From assembly GCF_041415945.1 (NCBI RefSeq), contig NZ_JBGCUS010000001.1, positions 558,001 through 622,000 of the forward strand: a DNA stretch of 64,000 nt, given 5' to 3'. The notes beneath the pieces were generated by a model that saw nothing but the letters and a program-made list of their open reading frames with translations, was not told where the DNA came from and ran no database searches. Source of the DNA: Ancylobacter sp. IITR112. GTDB taxonomy: Bacteria; Pseudomonadota; Alphaproteobacteria; Rhizobiales; Xanthobacteraceae. Made by a program: the position numbers and the translations under genes. Positions 1 through 7,551 of this stretch are shown here, piece after piece (position 1 is the first letter of the stretch; each line of letters opens with the position of its first letter).

Positions 1-66
1 TGGCCGCCCAGGACCCGTCCGTCCGGGCCGCGCACGGAAGTCCCCTTCGGCCAATAGCCGCCCATG

Positions 67-97
67 AAAAAAGGCGCCGTCGGCTGGCGACGGCGCC
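67..97 (-). terminator. Intrinsic terminator of sodB
   Basis: A perfect 10-bp inverted repeat (73-82 and 88-97, 5-base loop) is followed on the minus strand by six T residues (67-72). It lies 24 bases beyond the sodB stop codon, so sodB is probably a single-gene transcript. Confidence 0.93.
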
Positions 98-120
98 CGA
101 TTTTCGCGCGCGAGGGCCGG

Positions 121-717
121 TCAGACGGCCTTGGAATAGAGCTCGGCGACGTAGTCCCAGTTCACCAGGTTCTCGACGAACGCCTTGAGATAGTCCGGGC
201 GGCGGTTGCGGTAGTCGATGTAGTAGGAGTGCTCCCACACGTCGCAGCCGAGGATCGGGGTGGCGCCGTGCACCAGCGGGCTCTCGCCATTGGCGGTCTT
301 CATGACGACGATCTTGCCGTCCTTGACCGCGAGCCAGTTCCAGCCCGAGCCGAACTGGGTGACGCCGGCCTGGATGAAGTCTTCCTTCATCTTCTCGACC
401 GAGCCGAGATCCTCGACGATCTTCTTCTCAAGCTCGCCGGGAAGGGCGCCACCGCCATTCGGCTTCATCCAGTTCCAGAAATGCAGGTGGTTGAAGTGCT
501 GGCCGGCATTGTTGAACAGGCCGGCATTCTTGCCGAAGGAACCCTTGACGATCTCTTCCAGCGACTGGCCTTCCCACTCGGTGCCCTTCAGCAGGTTGTT
601 GCCGTTGTTCACATAGGCGAGGTGGTGCTTGTCGTGGTGATATTCGAGCGTCTCGCGCGACATGTAGGGGGCGAGAGCATCGTAGGAGTAGGGAAGCTCG
701 GGAAGCGTGAAGGACAT
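121..717 (-). CDS. sodB: Superoxide dismutase, Fe type
   Basis: Cytoplasmic superoxide dismutase that converts superoxide to hydrogen peroxide and oxygen. The 199-residue protein has the usual family length. Metal ligands are visible as His27 in EYHHDKHH, His77 in NHLHFW, and the Asp and His of the C-terminal DVWEH motif. Gln73 in NNAGQHFNH and the YYIDYRN segment are typical of iron enzymes rather than manganese enzymes, though use of either metal cannot be excluded. The start at 717 gives the family N-terminus MSFTLPELPY; an in-frame GTG at 801 would add 28 residues with no family counterpart. It has its own terminator and is divergent from the next gene. Confidence 0.96.
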   Translation of the reverse strand: MSFTLPELPYSYDALAPYMSRETLEYHHDKHHLAYVNNGNNLLKGTEWEGQSLEEIVKGSFGKNAGLFNNAGQHFNHLHFWNWMKPNGGGALPGELEKKIVEDLGSVEKMKEDFIQAGVTQFGSGWNWLAVKDGKIVVMKTANGESPLVHGATPILGCDVWEHSYYIDYRNRRPDYLKAFVENLVNWDYVAELYSKAV

Positions 718-989
718 GGAATCTGTCTCCGCAGAAATGAAATCCGGCCGCGCCGCCTCGGCGCCCCTTGCGGGTGCGCAGGCACCGTGAAAGATCGGCA
801 CCGACTAGATAGGGCGCGGCGCGGCAGGCGACAACCAAAAGCGTCGCGCGCGGCCGAATTCTTCGCCACCCCACCGGCGCCGCGCCCGAGCGGCGAACAA
901 TTGCGCTGCCGGCTTTCGCTAAAGCTGTACTGCACGTAAGGTCTCGTACAAGAAGGGCCGACGGCGAATCGGTCCGGCGGAGTTTCTTC

Positions 990-2153
990 ATGGGTGCAGC
1001 AGTCATCGGAATCGGCGCGGCTCTGGCCGTGCTCGGTCTTGTCTTCGGCCTGATCGGCTTCGGTTCCGCGGAGACGACTTCCGGCGCGGGCCTGATGATG
1101 GTCGGCAGCTCGGTTTTTGTCGGCGGTCTTCTGATGGTCGCCCTCGGCTTCATTCTGCGGATCTTGAGCGACATTGCCGACAAGCTGGAAGGGGCGGTGC
1201 ATTTCGAGCCGCTGGAGGATGAGCATCCCGCCGGGCGTGTCGAGGTGGCGGCGGCGCTCGCGGCCGAGGCGGTGGTCCCGCCTGCGCCGGCTTATGAGGA
1301 GGCGGCCCCGGTGCGGGCGCCACAGGAGCTTGCACCGCTCGACCTCGCCGATACGCGCGAGCCCCCCGCCTGGTTCGGCCGCAAGCGCGCCGCCGCGCCG
1401 CCGCGCGCGGCCGAGGCGGCCTTCGAGCCGGCGCCGGTGATCGCACCTGAACCGGCTTTCGCGGGCGATGGCGAGCCCGATTTCGAGCGGGAGGCCGAGC
1501 CCTTGCCGCCGTTCCGCTCGCCTCTGCCCGGCGCCGCGCGGCCGGAAGGCCGGCGCCTGGAGACGGCGCGGGCCGAACCCCCGCCGGCGGAGGCACCGCG
1601 CCAAGAACCGCCGCGTCACGAGGCGCCGCGTTTCGACGCCCCCCGCGTCGATACTGCCCACACCGAGCCGCGCGGTGAGCCGGTGCGTCCCGAACCGACG
1701 CGCCCCGAGCCCCCGCGTGCCGAGCCCCTGCGTGCCGAGCCCCCGCACGCTGAGCCTCAGCGGGCCGAGCCGGAGCCAGCCGAGCCGCCGCGTCGCGAAT
1801 TGCCGGGCTTCCTGCGCGGGACAGGTGCCGCGCATCCCGCGGAGCGTCCCGCGCCCGCTGCCGCCGTCGAGGAGCTTCCGCCCGCCCTCGTGCGCGAACC
1901 GTACCTGGCCAGGCCCGAACCCGAGCCGGAGAGCGCGCCGTCCGGCTTCCTCCGCGACACCGATCTGCTGGCAGAGGAACCCGCGCCCGCCGAGCCTTCC
2001 GTGACCGTGCTCAAATCCGGCACGATTGGCGGCATGAGCTACACGCTCTATTCGGATGGCTCGATCGAGGCCGACCTGCCTGACGGCGTGCTGCGCTTCG
2101 CCTCGCTGCAGGCTCTGCGCGACCATGTCGCCGGCAGCGTGGCCCGCGATTGA
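990..2153 (+). CDS. Membrane protein with long Pro/Glu/Arg-rich region
   Basis: I cannot assign a function. The 387-residue protein begins with two hydrophobic segments (about residues 2-24 and 33-57). A long disordered-looking stretch rich in Pro, Glu, Ala and Arg follows (about 80-330), including heptad-like RAEPPRAEP repeats. A short folded-looking C-terminus (about 345-385) contains SYTLYSDGSIEADLPDG. Such proteins are common in Hyphomicrobiales as conserved hypotheticals. The start at 990 has a GGCGGAG ribosome site 7 bases upstream. A strong hairpin terminator follows, so it is probably monocistronic. A cell-envelope or localisation role is only a guess. Confidence 0.8.
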   Translation: MGAAVIGIGAALAVLGLVFGLIGFGSAETTSGAGLMMVGSSVFVGGLLMVALGFILRILSDIADKLEGAVHFEPLEDEHPAGRVEVAAALAAEAVVPPAPAYEEAAPVRAPQELAPLDLADTREPPAWFGRKRAAAPPRAAEAAFEPAPVIAPEPAFAGDGEPDFEREAEPLPPFRSPLPGAARPEGRRLETARAEPPPAEAPRQEPPRHEAPRFDAPRVDTAHTEPRGEPVRPEPTRPEPPRAEPLRAEPPHAEPQRAEPEPAEPPRRELPGFLRGTGAAHPAERPAPAAAVEELPPALVREPYLARPEPEPESAPSGFLRDTDLLAEEPAPAEPSVTVLKSGTIGGMSYTLYSDGSIEADLPDGVLRFASLQALRDHVAGSVARD

Positions 2154-2175
2154 ACGGACCGGCCCCCGGATGCGT

Positions 2176-2200
2176 AAAGGGCGCCCGCGGGCGCCCTTTT
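2176..2200 (+). terminator. Intrinsic terminator between convergent genes
   Basis: A 10-bp stem (2176-2185 with 2190-2199) ends in a run of T. It lies 22 bases after the plus-strand stop and 20 bases before the end of the convergent ptrB gene, so it may serve both directions, with the better T tract on the plus strand. Confidence 0.88.
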
Positions 2201-2219
2201 CTTTGCCGGGGCGCGCGCC

Positions 2220-4322
2220 TCAACGCCCGGCCGTGGCGAGGGCGAAAGCGTAGATCATCGCCGTTTCCTCCAGCCGGTCGAAGCGGCCGGCGGCGCCGCC
2301 ATGGCCGGCTTCCATATTGGTGCGCAGCAGCAGCGGGCGTTCGTCGGTCTTGGTTGCCCGCAGCTTCGCCACCCATTTCGCCGGTTCCCAATAGGTCACG
2401 CGCGGATCGGTCAGCCCGGCCAGCGCGAAGATGGCGGGGTAGTCCTGCGCCGTCACATTGTCGTAGGGCGAATAGGCGCGGATGGTGGCGAACGCCTCAG
2501 CGTCGGCGATCGGGTTGCCCCATTCCGGCCATTCCGGCGGAGTGAGCGGCAGCGTGTCGTCGAGCATGGTGTTGAGCACGTCGACGAAGGGCACTTCCGC
2601 GACGATGCCGGCGAACAGGTCGGGCCGCACATTCGCCACCGCCCCCATCAGCATGCCGCCGGCCGAGCCGCCATGGGCGACGATGCGGTCGGGGGCGACG
2701 ATCTTCTCGGCGATCAGATGTTTGGCGGCGGCGATGAAGTCACTGAACGTGTTGGTCTTCTTCGCAAGCTTGCCCTCGCGGTACCAGCGCCAGCCCTTCT
2801 CCGTCCCGCCGCGTATATGGGCTATGGCGAAGACGAAGCCGCGATCCACGAGCGACAGGCGTGAGGTGGAGAAGGCCGCGGGAATGGCGATGCCATAGGC
2901 GCCATAGCCATAGAGCAGGCAGGGGGCGCTGCCGTCGAGCGGGGTGCCGGCGGCATAGAGCAGCGAGACGGGAATGAGCTCGCCATCGGGCGCGGGCGCC
3001 ATCAGCCGCCGGGTGACATAGCGCGCGGGGTCATGGCCCGAAGGCACGTCCTGACGCTTGCGCAGCACGCGGGCGCGGCTCGCCACGTCATAGTCCCACA
3101 CCTCGGAGGGCGTGGTCATGGAGGAATAGGTGAAGCGGATTTCCGTCTTGTCGAAGCCGAAGCCGGGGTCGAAGCCGAGCGAATAGGCCTCTTCGGCGAA
3201 GGCGATGGCGTGCTCGCTGCCATCGCTCAGCGCCCGTACCACGAGGCGGGGCAAGCCGTCCTCGCGCTCCAGCCGGATGAGGTGCGCGCGCAGCACACAG
3301 ACCGAGAGCAGCAGGCGCCCCGGCTTGTGCGGCACCAGATCGCGCCAATTGGCGCGGCGGGGGGCATCGAGCGGGGTCACGACGATCTTGAAGTCCTCGG
3401 CCCCGTCGGCATTGGTCTCGATGACGAGGCTTTCCACGCCATGGAGCGCGGGATGGTGCTCCACCCCGTAGCGCAGGCCCGGTGAGCGCGGCTCCACCAG
3501 AACGGGAGCGTCGAGCGGAGCGTCGAGGTCGAGCAGCCAGACCTCGCTGGTGTCGTGGTCGCCGCAGGAGATCAGGCCGAAGCGGCGCGACTGGGTGTGG
3601 CCGAGCGAGACGAAGAAGCCCTTGTCCGGCTCCTCATAGACCAGCACGTCCTCTGCGGGGTCGGTGCCGAGCCGGTGGCGGTAGACGAAGCTCGGACGGT
3701 GCTCGGCGTCGCGGCGGATGTAGAAGAGATAGGCGCCATCCGCGCTCCACAGCACGTCGCCCGTGGTTTCGGTGACGCGATCGGGTAGGTCGGTGCCGGC
3801 CTCGATGTCGCGGATGCGCAGCGTGTAATATTCCGAGCCGGCCTCGTCGGCGGTCCAGGCATAGAGCTGGTGGTCGGGCGACTGGCGGGCGTCGCCGAAC
3901 TGGAAATAGGCCTTGCCTTCCGCCAGCGCGTCGCCGTCGAGCAGCACGGCCTCCCCGGCGATGGCGCCGGCCGGGCGGCGGCAGATGAGCGGATGCTGGC
4001 CGCCTTCGCGGAAGCGGGTGAAATAGGCGAAGGGACCATCCGTCGATGGCACGGACGAATCATCCTCCTTGATGCGCCCGCGCATTTCCTTGACCAGTTG
4101 GCGGCGCAGTTCGGCATGCGGCGCCAGCCACGCCTCGGCGGCGGTGTTCTCGGCGTCCAGCCAGTCGCGTATGTCGGCGGCGAGAAGCGCCGGGTCGCGC
4201 ATCACCTCGCGCCAGTTGTCGGCCCTCAGCCAGGCATAGGGGTCGCTCAGCGTCTGGCCGTGGAACTGGCGCACCAGCGGCGGATGGTCGGCCGCGGGGC
4301 GCGGCGTCGTGTCCTGGCTCAC
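2220..4322 (-). CDS. ptrB: Oligopeptidase B (prolyl oligopeptidase family S9A)
   Basis: Serine peptidase that cleaves short peptides after basic residues, normally cytoplasmic or periplasmic. The 700-residue length is standard for the family: an N-terminal seven-bladed propeller (about 1-420) gates a C-terminal alpha/beta hydrolase. The nucleophile is Ser553 in GGSAGG, with Asp639 in [13 protein letters not shown] and His674 in EAGHGG completing the triad. No signal peptide is seen. The start codon overlaps the msrB stop by four bases (ATGA at 4319-4322), so translation is probably coupled with msrB, which precedes it in the same transcript. Confidence 0.95.
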   Translation of the reverse strand: MSQDTTPRPAADHPPLVRQFHGQTLSDPYAWLRADNWREVMRDPALLAADIRDWLDAENTAAEAWLAPHAELRRQLVKEMRGRIKEDDSSVPSTDGPFAYFTRFREGGQHPLICRRPAGAIAGEAVLLDGDALAEGKAYFQFGDARQSPDHQLYAWTADEAGSEYYTLRIRDIEAGTDLPDRVTETTGDVLWSADGAYLFYIRRDAEHRPSFVYRHRLGTDPAEDVLVYEEPDKGFFVSLGHTQSRRFGLISCGDHDTSEVWLLDLDAPLDAPVLVEPRSPGLRYGVEHHPALHGVESLVIETNADGAEDFKIVVTPLDAPRRANWRDLVPHKPGRLLLSVCVLRAHLIRLEREDGLPRLVVRALSDGSEHAIAFAEEAYSLGFDPGFGFDKTEIRFTYSSMTTPSEVWDYDVASRARVLRKRQDVPSGHDPARYVTRRLMAPAPDGELIPVSLLYAAGTPLDGSAPCLLYGYGAYGIAIPAAFSTSRLSLVDRGFVFAIAHIRGGTEKGWRWYREGKLAKKTNTFSDFIAAAKHLIAEKIVAPDRIVAHGGSAGGMLMGAVANVRPDLFAGIVAEVPFVDVLNTMLDDTLPLTPPEWPEWGNPIADAEAFATIRAYSPYDNVTAQDYPAIFALAGLTDPRVTYWEPAKWVAKLRATKTDERPLLLRTNMEAGHGGAAGRFDRLEETAMIYAFALATAGR

Positions 4323-4753
4323 CCGCGCGTTCCTCCGCCTGCGTCATCCGCCTCGAAAGAGAGCGCGACACCATTGATGCAGAAGCGCTGGCGCGTGGGG
4401 GGCGGGCCATCGGGGAAGACATGGCCGAGATGCGCGTCACAACTGGCGCAGCGCACCTCGATGCGGTGCATGCCGTAGGAATGGTCGTGATAGTCGGCGA
4501 CCGCCCCGGCATCGACCGGCTGGAAGAAGCTCGGCCAGCCCGTGCCCGATTCGAACTTGGCGTTGGAACGGAACAGCGGCGCCTCGCAGCACACGCAGCG
4601 GTAGAGGCCGGGCTCCTTCTGCGACAGGTGGGGACCGCTGAAGGCGCATTCCGTGCCGTGGCCACGGGTGACGCGGTACTGCTCGGGGGTGAGCTGGGCG
4701 CGCCACTCCGCGTCCGACTTCACCACACGGGGACGGCGGGAGATCTGGTCCAT
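4319..4753 (-). CDS. msrB: Peptide-methionine (R)-S-oxide reductase
   Basis: Reduces the R epimer of methionine sulfoxide in proteins, repairing oxidative damage in the cytoplasm. The 144-residue protein carries zinc ligands Cys53 and Cys56 in RCVCC and the later CASC pair, the GTGWPSF segment, and the catalytic Cys in RFCINGVAL. The start at 4753 is chosen because an AAGGA ribosome site lies just upstream and the N-terminus matches the family; an in-frame start at 4807 has no such support. It is the first gene of a two-gene transcript with ptrB, linked by a 4-base overlap. Confidence 0.96.
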   Translation of the reverse strand: MDQISRRPRVVKSDAEWRAQLTPEQYRVTRGHGTECAFSGPHLSQKEPGLYRCVCCEAPLFRSNAKFESGTGWPSFFQPVDAGAVADYHDHSYGMHRIEVRCASCDAHLGHVFPDGPPPTRQRFCINGVALSFEADDAGGGTRG

Positions 4754-4805
4754 GGCAAAATCCTTGAGGTTTTCCGAAGAGATAATGGCCCAGGTCGACA
4801 GCGGC

Positions 4806-4845
4806 AAGTGTTCTCATCCGTCACGAAGTGTTCTCATTCTTCACG
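4806..4845. repeat. Tandem 20-bp direct repeat upstream of msrB
   Basis: Two adjacent 20-base copies (4806-4825 and 4826-4845) differ at two positions; a partial third copy starts after them. They sit 53 bases upstream of the msrB start in the msrB/mucR divergent region, in promoter position, so a regulator binding site is possible. No function is known to me. Confidence 0.75.
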
Positions 4846-4974
4846 AAGTTTTGCCCTCGGGATCGCCGGCGGCGGCGGCGCTTCGCCGCAGGCTTTCGTT
4901 TCCGCTCAGCTTTGGCGGCGGGGGAACAGTCTCGTCGGTGCCGCCTGTTGCACAGCTCTTTGCGGCGGGAGACG

Positions 4975-5061
4975 CTTGAAAGACCTTGTTATCCCACCGT
5001 TTCAAGTCTATCTGTAGCTGTAGCGTTGCCGCTCGCGCGAATACGTGAGGTGGTCACGTAT
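4975..5061 (+). promoter_or_regulatory. Inverted repeats upstream of mucR
   Basis: Two perfect dyads lie in the long msrB/mucR intergenic region (4754-5139): CTTGAAA/TTTCAAG (4975-4981 and 5000-5006), and ATACGTGA/TCACGTAT with a 5-base spacer (5041-5048 and 5054-5061). MucR-family genes are commonly autoregulated, so these are candidate operators, but MucR usually prefers AT-rich DNA and another regulator could bind here. No convincing sigma-70 promoter was found. Confidence 0.45.
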
Positions 5062-5139
5062 TTTGACGTACAGTGAAGGGCCGGCGGGCCCATCCGGGAA
5101 ACGCACGAGAATTCCGTAACTTGAATTGAAGAATGTGTC

Positions 5140-5562
5140 ATGAGCGATATCAACGACGCCGACAGCTATATCGAACTCGCCGCCGATATCGTCTCGGCTT
5201 ATGTGAGCAATAATGCCGTTTCGGCCAGTGAACTCGTCACCCTCCTTGCGGAAGTGCACGGCGCGCTGCAGCGTGTCGACAAGGGCGAGGCCGAGGTGGT
5301 GGTCGAACCGCTCAAGCCTGCGGTGCCGCCGAAAAAGTCGGTGATGCCCGATTACATCGTGTGTCTGGAAGACGGCAAGAAGTTCAAGTCGCTCAAGCGG
5401 CACCTGCGGACGCAGTACAACCTCACGCCCGAGGCCTATCGCGAGAAATGGGGCCTGCCGGCCGACTATCCCATGGTTGCGCCCAACTATGCCGCCGCCC
5501 GCTCGGCGCTGGCGAAGGAGATGGGCCTCGGCCAGCAGCGCCGGCGCAGCGCCGCCGGCTGA
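5140..5562 (+). CDS. mucR: MucR/Ros family zinc-finger transcription regulator
   Basis: Global regulator of the Ros/MucR family, which controls exopolysaccharide, motility, virulence and cell-cycle genes in alphaproteobacteria. The 140-residue protein has an N-terminal oligomerisation part (1-60) and the conserved zinc-finger domain (70-135), with CLEDGKKFKSLKRHL followed by NLTPEAYREKWGLPADYP. Cys75, Asp78 and His88 match the usual ligands, but the fourth ligand position, normally His in a THYN-type segment, is Gln92 (TQYN). Zinc binding may be altered; some Ros homologues fold without zinc. The upstream region carries dyads, and a terminator follows at 5600-5627. Confidence 0.95.
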   Translation: MSDINDADSYIELAADIVSAYVSNNAVSASELVTLLAEVHGALQRVDKGEAEVVVEPLKPAVPPKKSVMPDYIVCLEDGKKFKSLKRHLRTQYNLTPEAYREKWGLPADYPMVAPNYAAARSALAKEMGLGQQRRRSAAG

Positions 5563-5599
5563 GCCGCCGCCGCCCGGCGGCAACTCGAAACGATGGAAA

Positions 5600-5627
5600 G
5601 GCCGTCACCCCCGGTGGCGGCCTTTTT
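5600..5627 (+). terminator. Intrinsic terminator of mucR
   Basis: A 10-bp stem with one G-T pair (5600-5609 and 5613-5622, 3-base loop) is followed by five T residues. It lies 37 bases downstream of the mucR stop codon. Confidence 0.9.
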
Positions 5628-5931
5628 CGTTGCCGGCCGCCGCTCCGGCACGCGACACCGCCTCGGCCTCGGCGAGAAGCCGCGCCAGCGCGGCGTGGCG
5701 CGCCGGGTCATAGCCCATGCCAGAGCGTGCGGCCCTCCGCTCCGCCCGTAGCAGGCGGTGCAGCGTGGCGCCGGCCTCGTCCGCCGCCGGACCGAGAAAC
5801 GGCCGCAGCGCTGCCGTGCGCCGGGCGATGATCTCCTCGCGCTCCTCACTGCGGGCGGCGCGGATGCGGCGGGCGGGGCGGTGCGTCGACAAGGGGCCGG
5901 GCGGGGCAGGGTCTTTCATGGCGCGGTTCAT
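5605..5931 (-). CDS. Small hypothetical protein, Arg/Ala rich
   Basis: Uncertain 108-residue frame opposite to mucR and divergent from the GafY-like gene. It is basic and helical in appearance (AARSEEREEIIARRTAALRP) with no signal peptide or membrane segment. Its stop codon lies inside the mucR terminator stem, which is unusual but allows a shared terminator. Starts at 5931 or 5919 are both possible. It may be a real small gene or chance coding in GC-rich DNA. Confidence 0.35.
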   Translation of the reverse strand: MNRAMKDPAPPGPLSTHRPARRIRAARSEEREEIIARRTAALRPFLGPAADEAGATLHRLLRAERRAARSGMGYDPARHAALARLLAEAEAVSRAGAAAGNEKGRHRG

Positions 5932-5988
5932 CCGGAAGCTCGCAGGAAGGGGCGAGTATCGCGGGTCGGAAGCGCGGTGCGGATAAAA

Positions 5989-6003
5989 TTCCTAGTTCAG
6001 GAA
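5989..6003. promoter_or_regulatory. TTCCT-N5-AGGAA operator upstream of the gafY-like operon
   Basis: A perfect dyad TTCCT-AGTTC-AGGAA. The same TTCCT-N5-AGGAA architecture occurs at 31457-31471, directly upstream of the GTA promoter. I searched the intergenic regions by eye and saw no further full copy. It is inferred to be a shared site for a GTA regulator (GafY itself or a repressor). Confidence 0.6.
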
Positions 6004-6010
6004 CGGCGCG

Positions 6011-6042
6011 ACAGTGGCCGGGACTCGAACCGGTCCGACTGT
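6011..6042. other. Long imperfect hairpin resembling a tRNA T-arm
   Basis: ACAGT (6011-6015) pairs with ACTGT (6038-6042), and inner GGCCGG pairs with CCGGTCC with a one-base bulge. On the minus strand the segment reads like a tRNA 3' half (GGTTCGAGTCCCGGCCAC), but no 5' half or cloverleaf is present. It could be a tRNA remnant left by an integration event, or a regulatory hairpin in the gafY leader region; five T residues follow at 6050-6054. Confidence 0.4.
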
Positions 6043-6080
6043 TACGTCCGTTTTTCATTCGCGACGTTCGTGTTTTGTTC

Positions 6081-6109
6081 TTGTCAATCATTCGTTCCGA
6101 GATTAGGCT
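6081..6109 (+). promoter_or_regulatory. Putative sigma-70 promoter of the gafY-like operon
   Basis: TTGTCA (6081-6086), a 17-base spacer, then TAGGCT (6104-6109), 25 bases before the start codon of the gafY-like gene. The local sequence is AT-rich compared with its surroundings. The implied leader would be only about 15 bases. Confidence 0.5.
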
Positions 6110-6133
6110 TTAATTCCTTGATCGGAGAATCCC

Positions 6134-6511
6134 ATGGCTGACCCTTCCTCCCTTTCCCGCGCGGTGCGGCCGGCGGCCGAGCCGTGTCTGCTCGTTGCCC
6201 GGCTGGCGGCGGATGCCACCGCCATCCCGCTGCCGCACCTGCTGCATCCGCGCCGCCTCGACCGGCGCTCCGCCTCCGCCCGTGCGCTGGCCATGTATCT
6301 CGCCCATGTCGGGCTCGGCCTGCCGATGAGCCGGGTCGCCGCCGGCTTCGGCCGCCACCGCTCCACCGTCGCCCATGCCTGCCGCCGGATCGAGGAGCGG
6401 CGCGAGAGTGCCGGCTGGGACCGCTGGGTCGCCGCGCTGGAAGACGACGCGCGGCGGCTGCTGCCTGCGGCACCCGGCGCCGCTCCGCAGGGAGGAGGCG
6501 CCCATGGCTGA
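6134..6511 (+). CDS. gafY: DnaA domain IV-like DNA-binding protein, GafY-like GTA activator
   Basis: A 125-residue protein whose central part (about 47-91) matches the helix-turn-helix DNA-binding domain of DnaA: ARALAMYLAHVGLGLPMSRV, then GRHRSTVAHACRRIE, the counterpart of the DnaA signature DHTTVLHACRKIE. It has none of the DnaA ATPase domain. In Rhodobacter the GTA activator GafA fuses such a domain to a sigma-like C-terminal domain; in Caulobacter they are separate proteins GafY and GafZ. The next gene encodes the matching second half, overlapping by 8 bases, so this is called GafY by family and context. A GGAG ribosome site precedes the ATG. A host regulator unrelated to the GTA is the main alternative. 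Confidence 0.78.
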   Translation: MADPSSLSRAVRPAAEPCLLVARLAADATAIPLPHLLHPRRLDRRSASARALAMYLAHVGLGLPMSRVAAGFGRHRSTVAHACRRIEERRESAGWDRWVAALEDDARRLLPAAPGAAPQGGGAHG

Positions 6512-7046
6512 GCGCCGTATCGACCATGTGGAGGTGGAGATCGAGGGCGAGCGTCGGATGGTCGCCGTCGATCTCGAGGAAAGCCCGCTCGGCTGGTTGG
6601 CGCGCCGGCGCGGACGTGATGGCCGATGCTTCATCGCGCCGCTGCAGCTTCTGGCGGGGGAACGGCTGCGGGCCGATTTCACCCGCGCCGGCATGGCGCC
6701 GCGCGTCACCGCCAATTGGGAGGCGGCGACACGGACCGACCGGGCCGGCGCCGGCGCCGGGCTCAACGCCTCGGAAGCGATGCTCGCCGCCCGCCAGCGG
6801 CTGGCGCGGGCGATGGACGCGGTGGGGCCGGAATTCGCCGGCCTGCTGCTGGATGTGTGCGGCTTCCTCAAAGGGCTCGAACAGGTGGAGCAGGAGCGCG
6901 GCTGGCCCGCGCGGACCGCCAAGGTGGTGCTGGCGCTGGGGCTCGACCGGCTCGCGCGCCATTACGGGCTGAGTGCGGCCGCGCAGGGCCCGAGCCGCGC
7001 CCGTCTCCGCGCATGGAGGGCGCCGGACAGCGCCGGCGCCGATTAG
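6504..7046 (+). CDS. gafZ: DUF6456 protein, GafZ-like GTA activator/antiterminator
   Basis: A 180-residue protein with the DUF6456 pattern: ESPLGWLARRRGRDG (26-40), GERLRADFTRAGMAPRVTANW (52-72), and the C-terminal GPEFAGLLLDVCGFLKGLE with ERGWPARTAKVVLALGLDRL (108-150). The C-terminal part corresponds to the sigma-factor-like region of Rhodobacter GafA, known to contact RNA polymerase; Caulobacter GafZ is reported to act in antitermination of the GTA operon. The start at 6504 has a GGAGGAG ribosome site 6 bases upstream and overlaps gafY by 8 bases, indicating coupled translation. It ends 2 bases into the convergent sufE gene. Assignment rests on family recognition plus the GTA cluster 24 kb downstream. 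Confidence 0.78.
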   Translation: MAERRIDHVEVEIEGERRMVAVDLEESPLGWLARRRGRDGRCFIAPLQLLAGERLRADFTRAGMAPRVTANWEAATRTDRAGAGAGLNASEAMLAARQRLARAMDAVGPEFAGLLLDVCGFLKGLEQVEQERGWPARTAKVVLALGLDRLARHYGLSAAAQGPSRARLRAWRAPDSAGAD

Positions 7047-7480
7047 GGCTGCTGCGTCCCCTGCAGCGCCGCCCGCGCATCGGCGCGGATGCGCTCGACC
7101 ATGGAGCGTACGCCATTGGAACGCTGCGGGCTCAGGTGGTCCTTGAGGCCGATGCGCGCGAACACATTGGCGGGGTCTGCGGCGACGATCTCGTGGGCCG
7201 GACGGTCGGAATAGAAAGCCAGCAGCAGGGCGACGAGGCCGCGCACGATATGAGCGTCGGAATCGCCCTGCAGCACCAGGCGCGGGTCATGGGCGTCGCC
7301 GGTGACATCGCTCACCAGCCAGACCTGGCTGGCGCAGCCCTGCACCTTCGACTGCTCGCTGCGCCGCTCCTCCGGGAAGGGTGGCAGGGCGCGCCCCAGT
7401 TCGATGAGGTAGCGATAGCGGTCGTCCCAATTGTCGAGAAGTTCGAAATCCTCGACGATGCTGTCGATTCTGGATGTCAT
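7043..7480 (-). CDS. sufE: SufE family sulfur acceptor protein
   Basis: Accepts persulfide sulfur from a cysteine desulfurase (SufS/IscS) for Fe-S cluster assembly in the cytoplasm. The 145-residue protein has normal family length. The acceptor Cys lies in VQGCASQVWL; the downstream LVALLLAFYSDR and the C-terminal FARIGLKDHLSPQRSNG are diagnostic. No suf operon is nearby; the gene stands alone, convergent with gafZ and overlapping it by 2 bases. Confidence 0.95.
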   Translation of the reverse strand: MTSRIDSIVEDFELLDNWDDRYRYLIELGRALPPFPEERRSEQSKVQGCASQVWLVSDVTGDAHDPRLVLQGDSDAHIVRGLVALLLAFYSDRPAHEIVAADPANVFARIGLKDHLSPQRSNGVRSMVERIRADARAALQGTQQP

Positions 7481-7551
7481 TCAGTGCCTCGTGCGCCCGC
7501 ATATAGGGGCGCGCCGGCAGGGAACGCAATGGCGCCGGCGCGGAGATACTC

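Noticed and set aside
6011..6060. Complete tRNA gene on the minus strand
   Set aside because: Only a T-arm-like and acceptor-like 3' half is visible; the D-arm and anticodon arm cannot be formed, so it is listed only as a tRNA-like hairpin.
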